A DNA stretch of 64,000 nucleotides. Origin: Isoetes taiwanensis. Its lineage: Eukaryota; Streptophyta; Lycopodiopsida; Isoetales; Isoetaceae. The translations under genes and the position numbers were made by a program. The notes below the pieces were generated by a model, which ran no database searches, was not told the origin of the DNA, and saw only the letters and a program-made list of their open reading frames with translations. Location: assembly GCA_021234155.1 (NCBI GenBank), contig JAJEKV010000033.1:11606163-11670162 (forward strand), read 5' to 3'. This document shows, piece by piece, positions 11,688 to 21,950 of this stretch (the first letter of the stretch is position 1; every line of letters begins with the position of its first letter).

Positions 11688-12000
11688 CTAGTAATGGTGC
11701 CCAGCGTTGCTGGATATAAGTTGGAAGTCTGTAAATGTTTTGACTGCAATGAGAAAAGTGTGCAGTAACCTTTTATTACAACAAAAATATTCAAACATAG
11801 TAATAGTGCCCAGTCTTGCTGAGTATGAGATGGAAACTTGTAAGATTTTAAGAAGAATGAGAAAAGAGCGATGTATTTACTCTGAAGTTGAACTTTTATT
11901 GTTGACATCTTGGAAATTACACATTGAAGAGGTAATACACCATTACTTATACTACTAATAATGCGCAGCATTGCTGGGCAAACGTTGAAAACCTATGAAC
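11688..12000. repeat. Degenerate tandem repeat around GTGCCCAG
   Basis: Three diverged copies of about 110-150 bp begin near 11690, 11803 and 11957. Each starts with a TAATxGTGCCCAGCxTTGCTG-like string. The first two continue with similar spacing to an AATGAGAAAAG motif. No coding function is seen. The following stretch to 12640 is AT-rich with no feature I can support. Confidence 0.45.
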
Positions 12001-12639
12001 AATACGTGATCTTGTTGACATGAGGTATTTGCTCACACATGTAAACTTAATAATAACTTGCGATGACCAAATGCATGCTAAAGCAATGTGTTTGTATCGT
12101 ATTTTATATACTTATAGCAATGGTAGAGAAAAACCTAAATGATGAGATAGGAAGCAAATTGACAAAGTTTAGCATTTTTGAACCAGTTAATTACAAAATT
12201 ATAAGATCACCAGTCATCTTGTGTGACTTTTATTTTGTGTCTTTTTGTTAAATGTGCATGTCTAAAATACAATCGCTTATGTGCAAAATGATGTTTGATG
12301 TGTATATTCTATTGTCTTTTGATGCTGTAGAGATCCTCTTTCAATATGGCTATAAATGACTGGGTCTATTAGCTTCGAAGGGTGAGCATTTTTATTTTGT
12401 CCCTTTTCATATGTTATTTTTATCCCTACTGCATTAGATATTTAAAGAGGATATTGAACAATGTACATAAGCATCCATGTCATGCACAACCCTCATGTCC
12501 CTTCATAATTTGATCATTTTGCAAGAGTCATATGGCTAGATGTAGATATGTGGTTATGCTTTCCTTAAATATACGAAGAACCTTGGCATTACTTATAGGA
12601 AATGTAGTGCAAGAACTAAAGTGCACCAAAAATCAAATA

Positions 12640-13740
12640 TAAGAAAATAGGCTCATCTCAACTTAAACTGAAACTTGGTGCAGCAAGCAAAGGATCAGAA
12701 TAGGTGGCTCTGGTTGTGAAGTTTCAAAAAAACTTTCCCATTCTTTATCTTCAACTGAGATATCCAGTTGTTCTTTATCTCCAATCGAGATATCCAGTTG
12801 CCTATGCCTCTCAAAGCTTCGCATCAAAACATCATTACAATATTCTCCAACAAATAATTCTCCTGGTGTCAAGATTATGAAGTCATACATTCAGTGGAAT
12901 AAATATCTTTTTCTTTCTTTCTGGCTTACATAAGATGCAGATGTTTTTGGTTGATGGCAAGTTTGAAGACTACTAATATTCCAGCTTCATTGTCATAATC
13001 TAAGGCCATGTCATCCATCAGTTTGCTTGTATGTCTCTGTCATTCTATAATATTTGATATGTTCTCTCAGGCTTCCCTAAGCTCCTCCATTTTCTTTAAA
13101 AATCGTGCAGTAAAACTTATCTAGGGCACTCTTAAATCAGATGAAGGAACTGACATTTTCTTAGAGTGAACACTCATGAGACCAACATCCTTTGTATGCA
13201 ACATTTAACCTGGAATTGCTGGCTCTATGAAGCCATGCAGAACATCTTCCATAGTAGTTAAATCTTCCTTTGGCGTTGGGAAAATTCTTAGGCAATTTTG
13301 CCATCTATGTTCATGTGATGGTTTTTGTGGGATTCTCTTTCATAGCCATAGCTCTATGCCTGCTTCTTAGGAAAAAGGTTTCTGCTTTACCTCTACTTTA
13401 GCTGCTTGATCAACAATTCTCTTTGGCTAGGACCTGATGTACCGTTGCCTTTCTCAAGTTATATCAAACTGTGCATCATATAGCAGAAGTCAAAGCCACC
13501 ATCGGATCTCTCATCGCCAACCTTATTGCTGGAATTGGCTTAGGATCTCTGTTAACCTTGTTTATATTGACAGGCATCTTCTACAGCATTTGAACTTCTA
13601 TGCTTTAGGTTACCATTGTCTGCTGAAGAAGCATTCAGACTATGCTTATCACTGTAACATTCTTTTATGTTCTTGCCATCATTGAATTTATTTGTCCAGC
13701 TTGGGGGTTGCTCTAATACATTCTCTGAATCTTTGGGCAC
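12640..13740 (-). pseudogene. Unrecognised protein-coding relic inside the insertion
   Basis: Read on the minus strand, several stretches have protein-like composition separated by stops. One is 13740-13552 (starting MPKDSENVLEQPP, hydrophilic, Ser/Asn/Lys-rich). Another, near 13100-12990, includes MEELREA and KLMDDMALDYDNEAG. A third is 12890-12663, with a small internal duplication, QLDIS repeated. The hydrophilic, low-complexity character suggests part of a nuclear or scaffold protein, but I cannot name it. I see no clear splice sites, so a retrocopy or captured fragment is possible. Confidence 0.3.
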
Positions 13741-14312
13741 TCATGGCTCATTTACGTTTTTCTTCATGCATAAAGAAAACAACAGGTAGAAATTTAATTA
13801 CCCACACATACCTTGCTTCTAGAGAGAGTATTGAGTGCACCAATGTAACCAATAGTGAAACTATGGCATCCAGCATAGCCAGGCCTCTCTTAAATAGTGA
13901 TTTTGGCTTTGTACAGAACATTCTGATCATTCTTTGTAGCTATGTAATGTCGTGTAGCCGAAATATAAAGAAGACAAATATGTGTTTGCAGAGTTGTAGA
14001 TTCATTTGAAGTAAATCATTATGGCCAAGCATTTCCTTGCCATTTTTGGCCAAAACTCTGTGCAGAGGCGAAAGACACCCTGAAGCTTTCTTGAAGCTTC
14101 CCTGTTTTCATTCAGCCTCCAAGAACAACTCTGTTGCCCACCATTGCAAAAAAACATTAAAAAGGAGTCGATTTTCTTGAGCTTGAAGCTAGATAGCCCG
14201 CATGCCATGAATAGAGGTTTTGAGGGCTTCTACTTCAGAATACCTAACTGCAAGTCAAAAACAGGCATGAAGTAATCCTTTCCTCCGAAAATCCGACGTT
14301 CAGACAACAATG

Positions 14313-14537
14313 GCTATGGCCTCCAACAGTAAAGGTGACAACAACGGCTCCAACCCCTTTGGATCTGGCGTAGCCATCGGCAGCATAACCAGCATTAAGC
14401 TCTTTCCAACACCCAATAAATCGCAACCCAGGCTCTGCAATAAGCTCATTAAGCAGAACCAGGTTAAAATCCCCTGGAACCCCAAACACATCCTTCACAC
14501 CAACCTCGACCAAACGCCTAGCCAAATGAAGCCGAAG
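14313..14537 (-). pseudogene. PDC: Pyruvate decarboxylase N-terminal fragment
   Basis: On the minus strand the sequence reads HLARRLVEVGVKDVFGVPGD and then NLVLLNELIAEPGLRF, ELNAGYAADGYAR and VVTFTVGG. This is the start of the N-terminal thiamine-diphosphate (Pyr) domain of plant pyruvate decarboxylase, the enzyme that makes acetaldehyde from pyruvate in fermentation. The catalytic Glu of the ELNAGYAADGYAR motif is present. Homology stops at about 14313, where VLNAI should follow GG-x-S. An in-frame stop lies just upstream of 14537. About 75 of roughly 600 residues remain, so this is a captured or retrocopied fragment. Confidence 0.85.
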
Positions 14538-14689
14538 ATCTAATTACTACGAAATGGAAGCTAAAGAAACCGTAAAGGTTTGGATTCGCCAGACTGCCGC
14601 GATATCAAGCTCCGTCAAGCAGCTCCTGCCAAGGAGAGGTAAGTTGCAAGGAACGGTTAGGATGATGCCACGTAATGTGGAATGGGAAG

Positions 14690-14840
14690 AGGGAGTGGAT
14701 TCGTGTGGTAGCCAAGCGCGCCGGGTTGCCGGCCGGGCCGGGCGGCAACCCGACCGCCGGCCGCCGCACGGTCGCCGTTTCGCCGCCGCCGGCGTGAGGC
14801 AACCCGCCTCGCTACACCGGAATCCACGACCTCGACCATT
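14690..14840. other. GC-rich block within the insertion
   Basis: A sharply GC-rich stretch (GCCGGGCCGGGCGG and GCCGCCGGCG-type sequence) sits in otherwise AT-rich DNA. It is open in several frames, giving Arg/Ala/Pro-rich peptides that I regard as composition artefacts. It lies next to the PDC fragment and may be part of the captured 5' region. Short repeats follow, in which CCTTCCTCGACTG with CAGAG appears at about 14991 and 15149. Confidence 0.4.
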
Positions 14841-16502
14841 CCACAAACGCCAAGGTAAGAAGAAATTTTTCGCCTTCGTGTTTTGGCTATGGCGAAGTTT
14901 AGGTTCGGATAAGCTCGGCTTGGAGTTCTCTTACCGAGATCCGGCTATGGTCGCGACCGCCGACATCCCTTAAAGCTCTGCCGTTTCCCACCTTCCTCGA
15001 CTGCACAGAGGTAAAGCAGAGGTAACAGCTTGAAAATCTGAGGCTAAAGGCTTGAAAATCTAAGGTAACGGTAAAGCAAAAGGTATGGCTTGAAAATCTG
15101 CCTGAGCTCTGGCTATGGCTATGGCTTGGAGCTCCGCCGGTTTCGCGCCTTCCTCGACTGTACAGAGCTAAAACAGAGGTAACCGGTTGTAACAGGTTAG
15201 CCAAGAATGCTACATCGATTTTCCATTCTTAATTAGAATGGTTGCAACGTGGCAAGATATCATTGGCCAAAAAACAAGAATCAACACCAACTTACCTTGA
15301 CGTGATATGAATGAATCCAAACCGTCCAAATTAGGGCATGGTCCATTACTTGCACTAAAACATTATAATATAAGATGTACTGTTGTATTATATGGGCACG
15401 AAACTGCCTAAATATTATTTTAACCCATGGTGTTTCTTCAAGGGGCGTCCCTTTAAAAGTCAGTTTGACCCCACGGAAGACCTCAAATGGGCGTGCAGGA
15501 TGTATGCAGAGGGAATATCCTATGAATTGTGTCAGGATCCAAAGGCCCAAAAGGGCTGTACATATTTCCACATCTCTTTTACTCATTTCTACTAACGAAA
15601 GGAAAGAGAAATTGTAAGCCTCGGGATTTCAATTAACAAAACGTTACATGCTATGACGGTTTTTGGCTCTGATGGACGATCCCACTTACGGCCTTCCAAT
15701 GCCGACTGACCTGATGGGAAGAAGAGAAGGACAAGCAATTGAGTAAAAAAAAGGCAGCAAAGCAGGAAAAGTAGCTATATTTATTGTTCCATATACTTAT
15801 CTATGTCCGGCATACATATTATGAGACTACTATGCATTTGAGCAAAACAACACGGCAAACATTCATTGCCTTGCACCGCAATCAGAAAAAATTCCCTCAA
15901 TAGTCTTGCAAAGCAATCACAGACACAAGAATCACACAATGTAGAATCATCTCTGGTATTTCAATACTAAATGGTGGTTACCAGCTTGTCGAATAAATGA
16001 CTCAAGACACGTTCAATTTAATTCCACAGGAGGCATAGTTGCCATTTCAGTTCAGTCGGAGGTGCTTTCCTTTCATGTCAAAAGAGTATCAAGGCAAAGC
16101 ATGCCGATAGCTTACAACATGGAAAAATATACTATAACTAAATCTGTAATGTACAGGTGTTCCAACATAAAACATAGATGTGAATTCTCGCAAAGAAATG
16201 CTTCAAATTGAATAATGCATCAATACGGCCACTTTGGTGTATTTATTCTCCAAAATCCAGGTCATAACAGTGAGAAAAATGCAGTCCATTCTCCACGGTA
16301 TAAGCTTCTTATAACCTGCAACATGATCTTTTGTCTTTGCTCAAGTTAAATAGCATTAATACCTTGCTCCACTGGCTTGTCATTTTACACAAAAGGGATT
16401 GATGTTTTTTTTCCTTCCTTGGGCACAATACTTCCAAATCCTGTTCCAAGACCATACAAAATATAAAATCCTGAACCCTTCAGGTCAAGAGGATATATAG
16501 AT

Positions 16503-17735
16503 TTAAGGTAAAAATAAAGTGGGATAGAAATACATTAATCTTATCTCTTTTGCTAGATTGTCGGGCCAGAAAAACAGACCATCTGGAATTCGGATCGGTT
16601 TCCAAAAACAGCCTGTCAGGTCATATTCAAGCAGCAAATTATCATCTTCATAGTATTCTTCGTCAGACCTAGTTATAGCAATGAGAATTTTATCATCTTT
16701 GCCCAATGCAACCTCGGGATGCCAATTCTTAGTGGGATAGAAATCTATCCAATTGTCTACATTTTCTCTTTCTGTCTTGTCAATCAACTCCTTCAATGCT
16801 GCCTTATCAAGTTTAGTCATGAATGTCCACTTCAAGGTACCATGCAATGTATTTCCACTCCAAAATTCAATTTTTGGCTTCACCTTATGAAGACCAACTA
16901 GTATCACTCTATCTTTGCATTTGAAGACGAAATGTTTGTAGTCCCCAATATAATAGGATTCATTTGGAAAATCAAAAATCATCCCACTAGACTGATCTTG
17001 CTCATAGTCATAAATTGCCACTCTGTGTCCGTCGGAACTGAAAAAAACTGGAGAAGAGCCAATAAGTTCATTGTGGGGAACAGCATTATAGTCCCATGTC
17101 CCTCCCTTCCTCCACAGATTCTCCCTTGAATCATATACCTCCGCATGTGATTTTGATCCTAGAGCAAAAATCCTATAAGCACCCGATAACTTATCTACCA
17201 TCATGTCTATTGGAACGAAAGTATCAGAAGGGCTAGGTATTGTCTTCCATGAATTGATTAATGGATTCCCAACCTCATACATAAGATTTCCATCTTGTAT
17301 TTTAGACACGCAGACAAAACCTCCATCCTGAGCAAAGACAAGCCCTGGGTGATGCAAAGCCAGAATTGTGCTGCTGCAAACATAAAAATATTCAATGCTC
17401 GGATATGAAATATCTGGCTCCTCTTTAGGATCATATTCTGCAAGGTACAATATAGATCTTTCTGGACGACAAAGCCTGGAATGAAGTTCCTTAAAGTACT
17501 GGGAAAACAAAATTGTATCTCTCCAATTTTTGCATACTAAAGTAAACCTAATAAGATCCCTAACCTGTAAAAAAGCTAAAATATGCATTCCAACTTCGGG
17601 CGGAAGCAAGTCCCAGTTGAACACGGCAGCGACATGCTGGGTAATCCCTTTCAAACGTTTGTAAATCTGCCATTTTGTTGGCTTGGGTCTTCTGCCTTTC
17701 TGCTGCATTTTCGAGCCTGCGGCAAAAAGCTCCAT
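16503..17735 (-). CDS. F-box protein, copy A
   Basis: An intact single-exon frame of 410 codons starts at the ATG at 17735. The F-box lies at about residues 40-80 (NWDLLPPEVGMHILAFL then LVCKNW); it binds SKP1 so that the protein can act as substrate receptor of an SCF ubiquitin ligase. The basic N-terminus (KMQQKGRRPKP) could be a nuclear signal. The remainder (about 95-410) has Gly/Trp-spaced beta-strand repeats, such as AEVYDSRENLWRKGGTWDYN and LLEYDLTGCFWKPI, typical of kelch-like or F-box-associated propellers. It differs from copy B by 13 substitutions and two one-residue indels, about 97% identical. A TGACGTGGC element (ACGT core) lies just upstream at about 17765-17773. The target is unknown. 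Confidence 0.85.
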   Translation of the reverse strand: MELFAAGSKMQQKGRRPKPTKWQIYKRLKGITQHVAAVFNWDLLPPEVGMHILAFLQVRDLIRFTLVCKNWRDTILFSQYFKELHSRLCRPERSILYLAEYDPKEEPDISYPSIEYFYVCSSTILALHHPGLVFAQDGGFVCVSKIQDGNLMYEVGNPLINSWKTIPSPSDTFVPIDMMVDKLSGAYRIFALGSKSHAEVYDSRENLWRKGGTWDYNAVPHNELIGSSPVFFSSDGHRVAIYDYEQDQSSGMIFDFPNESYYIGDYKHFVFKCKDRVILVGLHKVKPKIEFWSGNTLHGTLKWTFMTKLDKAALKELIDKTERENVDNWIDFYPTKNWHPEVALGKDDKILIAITRSDEEYYEDDNLLLEYDLTGCFWKPIRIPDGLFFWPDNLAKEIRLMYFYPTLFLP

Positions 17736-17763
17736 TGGAGTTTAAGACTATATTTATTCTTTT

Positions 17764-17775
17764 GTGACGTGGCAT
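17764..17775 (-). promoter_or_regulatory. ACGT-core element upstream of F-box copy A
   Basis: GTGACGTGGCAT, read GCCACGTCAC on the gene strand, lies about 30-40 bp upstream of the ATG. The ACGT core with CC or GG flanks is the class of site bound by plant bZIP factors. The identical string is kept in copy B at about 30494-30505. An AATAAATATA stretch lies between it and the ATG, so the element is either in the 5' UTR or very near the transcription start. Confidence 0.4.
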
Positions 17776-17994
17776 TTGGATCATTTCCCTCCCTTTTATT
17801 TAAAAACTGGCGCCAGGTCTCAAGAATTAACAAGACAATCATTTTATTTCAAAGGGGTATGCAGGTATGATGGATTCTTTACATTGGCTAGGGACACACA
17901 CAATTAAACAATTCATTGGAAGACACTATTTCATTGTAATGTACATATGGCAAGCCCAATATGATGCAAAATTAAGCTCTACAAGAAATTTATC

Positions 17995-18014
17995 GCGGCG
18001 GCCAAGGCCGCCGC
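17995..18014. repeat. Perfect GC palindrome at duplication edge
   Basis: GCGGCGGCC, a two-base AA spacer, then GGCCGCCGC form a perfect 9-bp inverted repeat, all C and G in the stems. It begins within about 10 bp of where homology between copies A and B stops. No gene is seen from here to 18180. Confidence 0.6.
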
Positions 18015-18189
18015 AAACATTTCTCTTTCCCCGACTCCCCTACATTTGGAGAAGCGAGTCAGTGCATAAGGATATTCATGGATGGCCAAGCAAACATTTC
18101 CCTATATTGTCTTATTTATAGATTCGAATTATGGGTAGTAATAATCAGTTTAAGAATATACAGGATTTAAACCTACAGTATCGCCTTGC

Positions 18190-18370
18190 CAAATGGTTGT
18201 CTTCATAAAAAATTTAAGAATTTGAAAATTTGGAACGGGTTCCAAAGCTGCTGATCCTGCAAATTCAACTTGGGTGTTGCCAAATGATTGTTTTTGTTCA
18301 AAATATAAAAAATTCCACTTTCGAATGGTTTCGAAGCTGCAGATCTAGCAAACCCAACTCAAGTATTACG
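18190..18370. repeat. Two diverged copies of a ~95-bp repeat
   Basis: Both copies begin TTGCCAAATGxTTGT, continue through an AT-rich run with AAAAAATT, and end in an AAGCTGC-GATC-AGCAAA-CCAACT type string. The copies start near 18190 and 18281. They are non-coding. Confidence 0.5.
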
Positions 18371-18626
18371 TTTATTGGTGGGGGATCTGCGAAAGCGCAA
18401 TAGGGGATCCTTTTTAATGGCTAACATTTCATATGTTAACTAGCATTTTAATCAAGACATTAAGGTGGGACATTGAACATAGGTCCACTCGGCTTGACCT
18501 GGTTGGATGGGACAAACTAAGAAGAAAAACGAGAAGAAAAATGTTTTCTGTGCATTGCTACACATCGATGAGAACCGTATCTCGGGACACTTCACATTGA
18601 AGGTCCTGGCAAGTGTTATTAGGTCG

Positions 18627-18735
18627 ATTTGGCTTGGAGGGTCCAAGCCAAATGATTTGGATTCAGTAATCGTCGCTTGGAGAGCCGATTTGGATGCTCT
18701 CTAGCTACAGATGCTGCCAACGACGATTACTGAAT
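18627..18735. repeat. Two adjacent strong inverted repeats
   Basis: Stem 1 pairs 18627-18637 (ATTTGGCTTGG) with 18643-18653 (CCAAGCCAAAT), a perfect 11 bp with a 5-nt loop. Stem 2 pairs 18661-18675 (ATTCAGTAATCGTCG) with 18721-18735, a perfect 15 bp with a 45-nt loop that itself can add TTGG/CCAA. A short AAAATC repeat (about 18765-18785) follows, as seen at retroelement tails. Candidate MITE, small-RNA precursor or SINE-like 3' end; undecided. Confidence 0.5.
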
Positions 18736-18789
18736 GCGTTGTCGCTGAAGAATCGCATCAGAATCAAAATCAAAATCAAAATCTTACTC

Positions 18790-19960
18790 GCAACTATATC
18801 GGCACTTAGCATGGATAGCTTAAACTTGCCTTGGAAATGGAAAAAAATGACAATGGATTTGAATTTTCCAAAGGCAGACATTCCCTTTTACGATTTTCCC
18901 TTAAGGGTTTTTCCTGAAGGTTATTATTCTTCTATGAAATTTGTGGCCTGGAAGTCATGGGCCAATATACATTTTGTGGTTTTTTTCTCAACATCGTTAT
19001 TCTCAACATTGCTAAACACTTAGAAGGTTTTCTCGTTGGTTGCTTAATATGCAAATAAGCAGGGTTATGCAAAAATTGTTAAGGGCTAATATTGCTCTGT
19101 TACTTTGGTGGCAAAGGGCATATCGCTGGAGCTAATCTGGTCACAGATAAGCCAATCACTATCATCGCTTCTCCAAGTGTTTTGAAGTTGAAATAAAGTT
19201 TCCTATCTGCTAGTGACGGCCGAAAAAACAATGGGATTTAAGGTTTCTTCTACTTCTGCTTGGATTGATCTAAGGTGGAGTCTACAAAAAAATATACAAA
19301 GCCTTTGGATTTTTGGCCCACAGGGACTTTTTGCTCTACTTTGCTCTGCAAAAACAGCTACTTGTGTTAGAGCTATTTGTTAGGCTGTAAGAGGTATTTT
19401 CGACCAGCTTCATAAGGATTTTGGCATGACATTATGGAGTCTAATGATCATCCTACTTTGCCATAATATCTCCTGTTGCTTTACCGAATTTGATGACAAC
19501 AGAAGGAATTCTGATCGATTACATGACCGATTTAGAAAAATGGTTCTCTGTCTTATACTATAGAGCGATTCAAGCTTATATTATTACATGGACTTTAGCT
19601 AATTATTAAAACATGGCTTTTGCTACTAATAACAGGATCTAGATACTTCTATTCATGCGGGAAAGCAAAGCTATGGAAAAATCGCACCACAAGGTTTCCT
19701 TCAAAATAAAGTGATATCAACTGATACATATGAGTTGTGTCATCCACAACTTCGCCCACCTCAAATTAGTGTCTTCAATAATTATACTTTAGCTGAAGTG
19801 GGTTCTTCTATTCTATTGAGAAAAACGTTTATAGTTAGAGATTCAATTACTGCAATACTTTCAATAAACACTAGCACAAAGTCCAATTTTGTAATGCATG
19901 TAGAAGCAAAATAACACTTCCAACACATGCATGGGCTAACTACACTTCCAACACACGCAT
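18790..19960. other. AT-rich stretch without recognised genes
   Basis: Only short frames of at most 109 codons are seen, none with a motif I recognise and none with consistent composition. No tandem repeat or terminal inverted repeat is obvious. Confidence 0.5.
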
Positions 19961-19968
19961 GCTAAAGC

Positions 19969-20145
19969 TTATTCAGTTCCAATTTGGTCTAGCTTTTTGT
20001 CAATCAAAGTATCCATATGGCTGACAAAAAATGAAGCAACACTTGCAACACCTGAAAGATCCTGTTGGCCGATTGCCTCCAACCCATCCAAATAGGCATC
20101 AATTACAGCTTCATATCTCTTCACAGAAAATATAGGCTGCTTTGT
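19969..20145 (-). pseudogene. Transaldolase exon fragment
   Basis: The minus strand reads [20 protein letters not shown], then [20 protein letters not shown] and [10 protein letters not shown]. This is the plant transaldolase segment around the conserved IFS[16 protein letters not shown] region. The enzyme belongs to the non-oxidative pentose phosphate pathway. The next expected codon, Glu (GAA), is TAA, and the frame then continues ALA as in the family, so a nonsense change is visible. Homology starts abruptly, so it is one exon or a scrap. It abuts the truncated protease of the Ty3 element at about 20220. Confidence 0.8.
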
Positions 20146-20239
20146 AGAAACTATAAGTACTAACAAATCTCACCAAATATCATTGAAAATGATTCATAAT
20201 CTCGACTCCTAGAGCAACAGGTGCTCCTAGTAACTGGAT

Positions 20240-20450
20240 GTTCAAACTAATGTGTGGCCTTGTGTATGATGAACGGCCCCACCAGCCATTGTAACTGGAC
20301 GTGGCTTTGATATCAAAGGAGTAAGATGTAAGGCTTCCGCCATTCTAGCTGAAGCAAAATTATGCGTACTACCTGTATCCATAAGGATGACAAAAGGTTC
20401 GTTGTCTATTTGGCCAACCATGGATATGACAGTAGGTTGACTATCCACTT
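20240..20450 (-). pseudogene. Ty3/gypsy protease, truncated (element 2)
   Basis: The minus strand reads PFVILMDTGSTHNFAS, the retropepsin active site with intact D-T-G, followed by AEALHLTPL and MAGGA. The flap and C-terminal half are missing: after about 20240 the sequence leaves the element and soon becomes the transaldolase fragment. RT, RNase H and integrase of this element are therefore absent. Confidence 0.7.
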
Positions 20451-20621
20451 AACCTATCTCAATAGCGGCATATATGTGGGACTCACCTTATATATAGTCT
20501 GGAGGTTTGTCATTAGCAATGGTTGGAGGGTCAAATGGTAGCAACACATCGTCCCAATCCACTTCTACGAGGGCGGCTTGTGCAGCTTGGGTAACATATA
20601 GATATTCCTGCATGCGATGTC

Positions 20622-21750
20622 CTAGTCAGAAACACCGATAACAGGCTCTGTCTTTTCGTAACTGCTCACGAGCTTCCCTTGGAATTCGATGGATCCTGTG
20701 GCATTAGCGGACTTATTCCGAAACAGTGAAAGAAACTTTCTTATCTTGCTTCTGATACCTAGTCGACTGAGGAGGTCTTGGGCTAGGAGAGCGCCCCCGA
20801 TAAGGTGTATAGTTCCAGCTCTGACCAAAGGTAGAGGAATACTGTGACTGGTATTTGGGACTATCTTTCTCCAAGCCAAGGGCTTTAGCTTCGGCCTCTG
20901 CTATAGTTTTTGGGTCTATGGCTCGAACTATCTTCCGAGGTATAGGGGATAACCTCTCAATGTAACCTTCCACTGCCTTCCGTTCATTAATCCCAGGGAC
21001 ATACAACCGTAAACCCATGAACTCATCCGTGTATGCTTGGACTGTGCGATTCCTTTGTTCCAGGCAGTAGAAAGTTTGAATCTATTGGCAGCGGTGAGCT
21101 CTGGGACATAATGAGATTTGAATGCTTTAGCAAAGACCTTGTATCGGCATCTGCCTCGTGTCAATCCATGAGAACGTGCATATCCTTTCCATCAAATACG
21201 GGCTGACCCCGTGAGGTTAGTGGTAGCGACCTTGCCGATATCTTTTTCTTTCATTCTATAAGATTTTCCAAATTCATGCATCTCATCTAACCAGGATTTG
21301 GCATCCACACACGATCGAGTTTTACCCAAAAATTGGGCCAACTTACAGTTCATCCAAATGCTTGTGATGGCAGAGTCCATTGTCTTTTGATAGTCCTTTT
21401 TATGGGACTTGGCATGATCTCTTGAGAACTCAGAGGAATCTGACGACTACGACGAATCGGAACTTGTGTCAGATGATGAATTGCTCTGTGTACATTTTGA
21501 GCGTGTGGATGTAGCTGGAGCGGGTACTGGTGCAGGTGGTGGTGGTGGTAGTTTGTGATTAGCTACAGCCAGAACTTTGGGGCCGTACTCCTGCGGCATT
21601 TCTGGTGGGTTGTTTTAGAGTACATAGGCTTGGAGCTCAATAAGCTGATGCTTCATAAGTACGAGCTCTTGCTTTGGAGTTAGACGACCTGGTTGCATGG
21701 GGGTTGCCCAAGGAGGGGGACGTGCACTGTCTAAAATACAAATGAAGAGT
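20622..21750 (-). pseudogene. Ty3/gypsy gag (element 2), frameshifted
   Basis: Frames at 21380-21192, 21164-20928 and 21018-20713 read as one gag with frame changes. It has an acidic/Ser-rich linker encoded near 21440-21500 (Asp/Ser runs) and Pro-rich sequence near 21530. A capsid-like helical segment follows (KTMDSAITSIWMNCKLAQFL, then SWLDEMHEFG). The C-terminal basic part has YRGRSPSPRPPQSTRYQKQ. The Cys-containing segment expected for a zinc knuckle (about 20622-20660) is not intact. It lies directly upstream of the protease, as in gag-pol. Confidence 0.5.
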
Positions 21751-21950
21751 AGAGATAAGCAAGATGTACAACCATAGACTTATAATTTGCATGCAAGGCA
21801 TTTAGTAAACACAGAGGCTAATACACAGAATATCAAAAAGTTATATCAAAGGATGGCATACAAGTGCCAAATTCATTGTTACACAATTCTTCATGGTCTA
21901 AGGCCATTCATTAATAATCGAGAATACAATTAGGAACTAGGTCCTGCATT

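Larger units (their letters stand above)
11674..15381 (+). mobile_element. 3.7-kb insertion with 7-bp target duplication carrying gene fragments
   Basis: ATGTACT occurs at 11667-11673 and again at 15375-15381. The uninterrupted paralogue (near 26640) has a single ATGTACT in the same context, so everything between is an insertion with a 7-bp target-site duplication. No terminal inverted repeats are evident. The right end (15316-15374) resembles 60215-60282, which runs into a simple-repeat tail, so retrotransposition in plus orientation is the best explanation. The cargo includes degenerate repeats (11690-12000), an unrecognised minus-strand pseudogene (12640-13740), a pyruvate decarboxylase fragment (14313-14537, minus) and a GC-rich block (14690-14840). 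Cargo antisense to the presumed element suggests capture. Confidence 0.65.
15375..17985. repeat. Duplicated segment copy A, main part with F-box gene
   Basis: It matches copy B (26640-27052 joined to 28530-30714) throughout, including the non-coding stretches on both sides of the F-box gene. Homology ends at about 17985, just after GATGCAAAATTAA. At about 15805 copy A runs directly from GGCATACAT into TATGAGACTAC, where copy B has an extra 1.48 kb. The left stretch (15375-16500) has no gene, only short low-quality frames. Confidence 0.85.

Noticed and set aside
14547-14973. 139-codon Arg/Ala/Pro-rich ORF
   Set aside because: It crosses the GC-rich block where all frames are open; no homology recognised.
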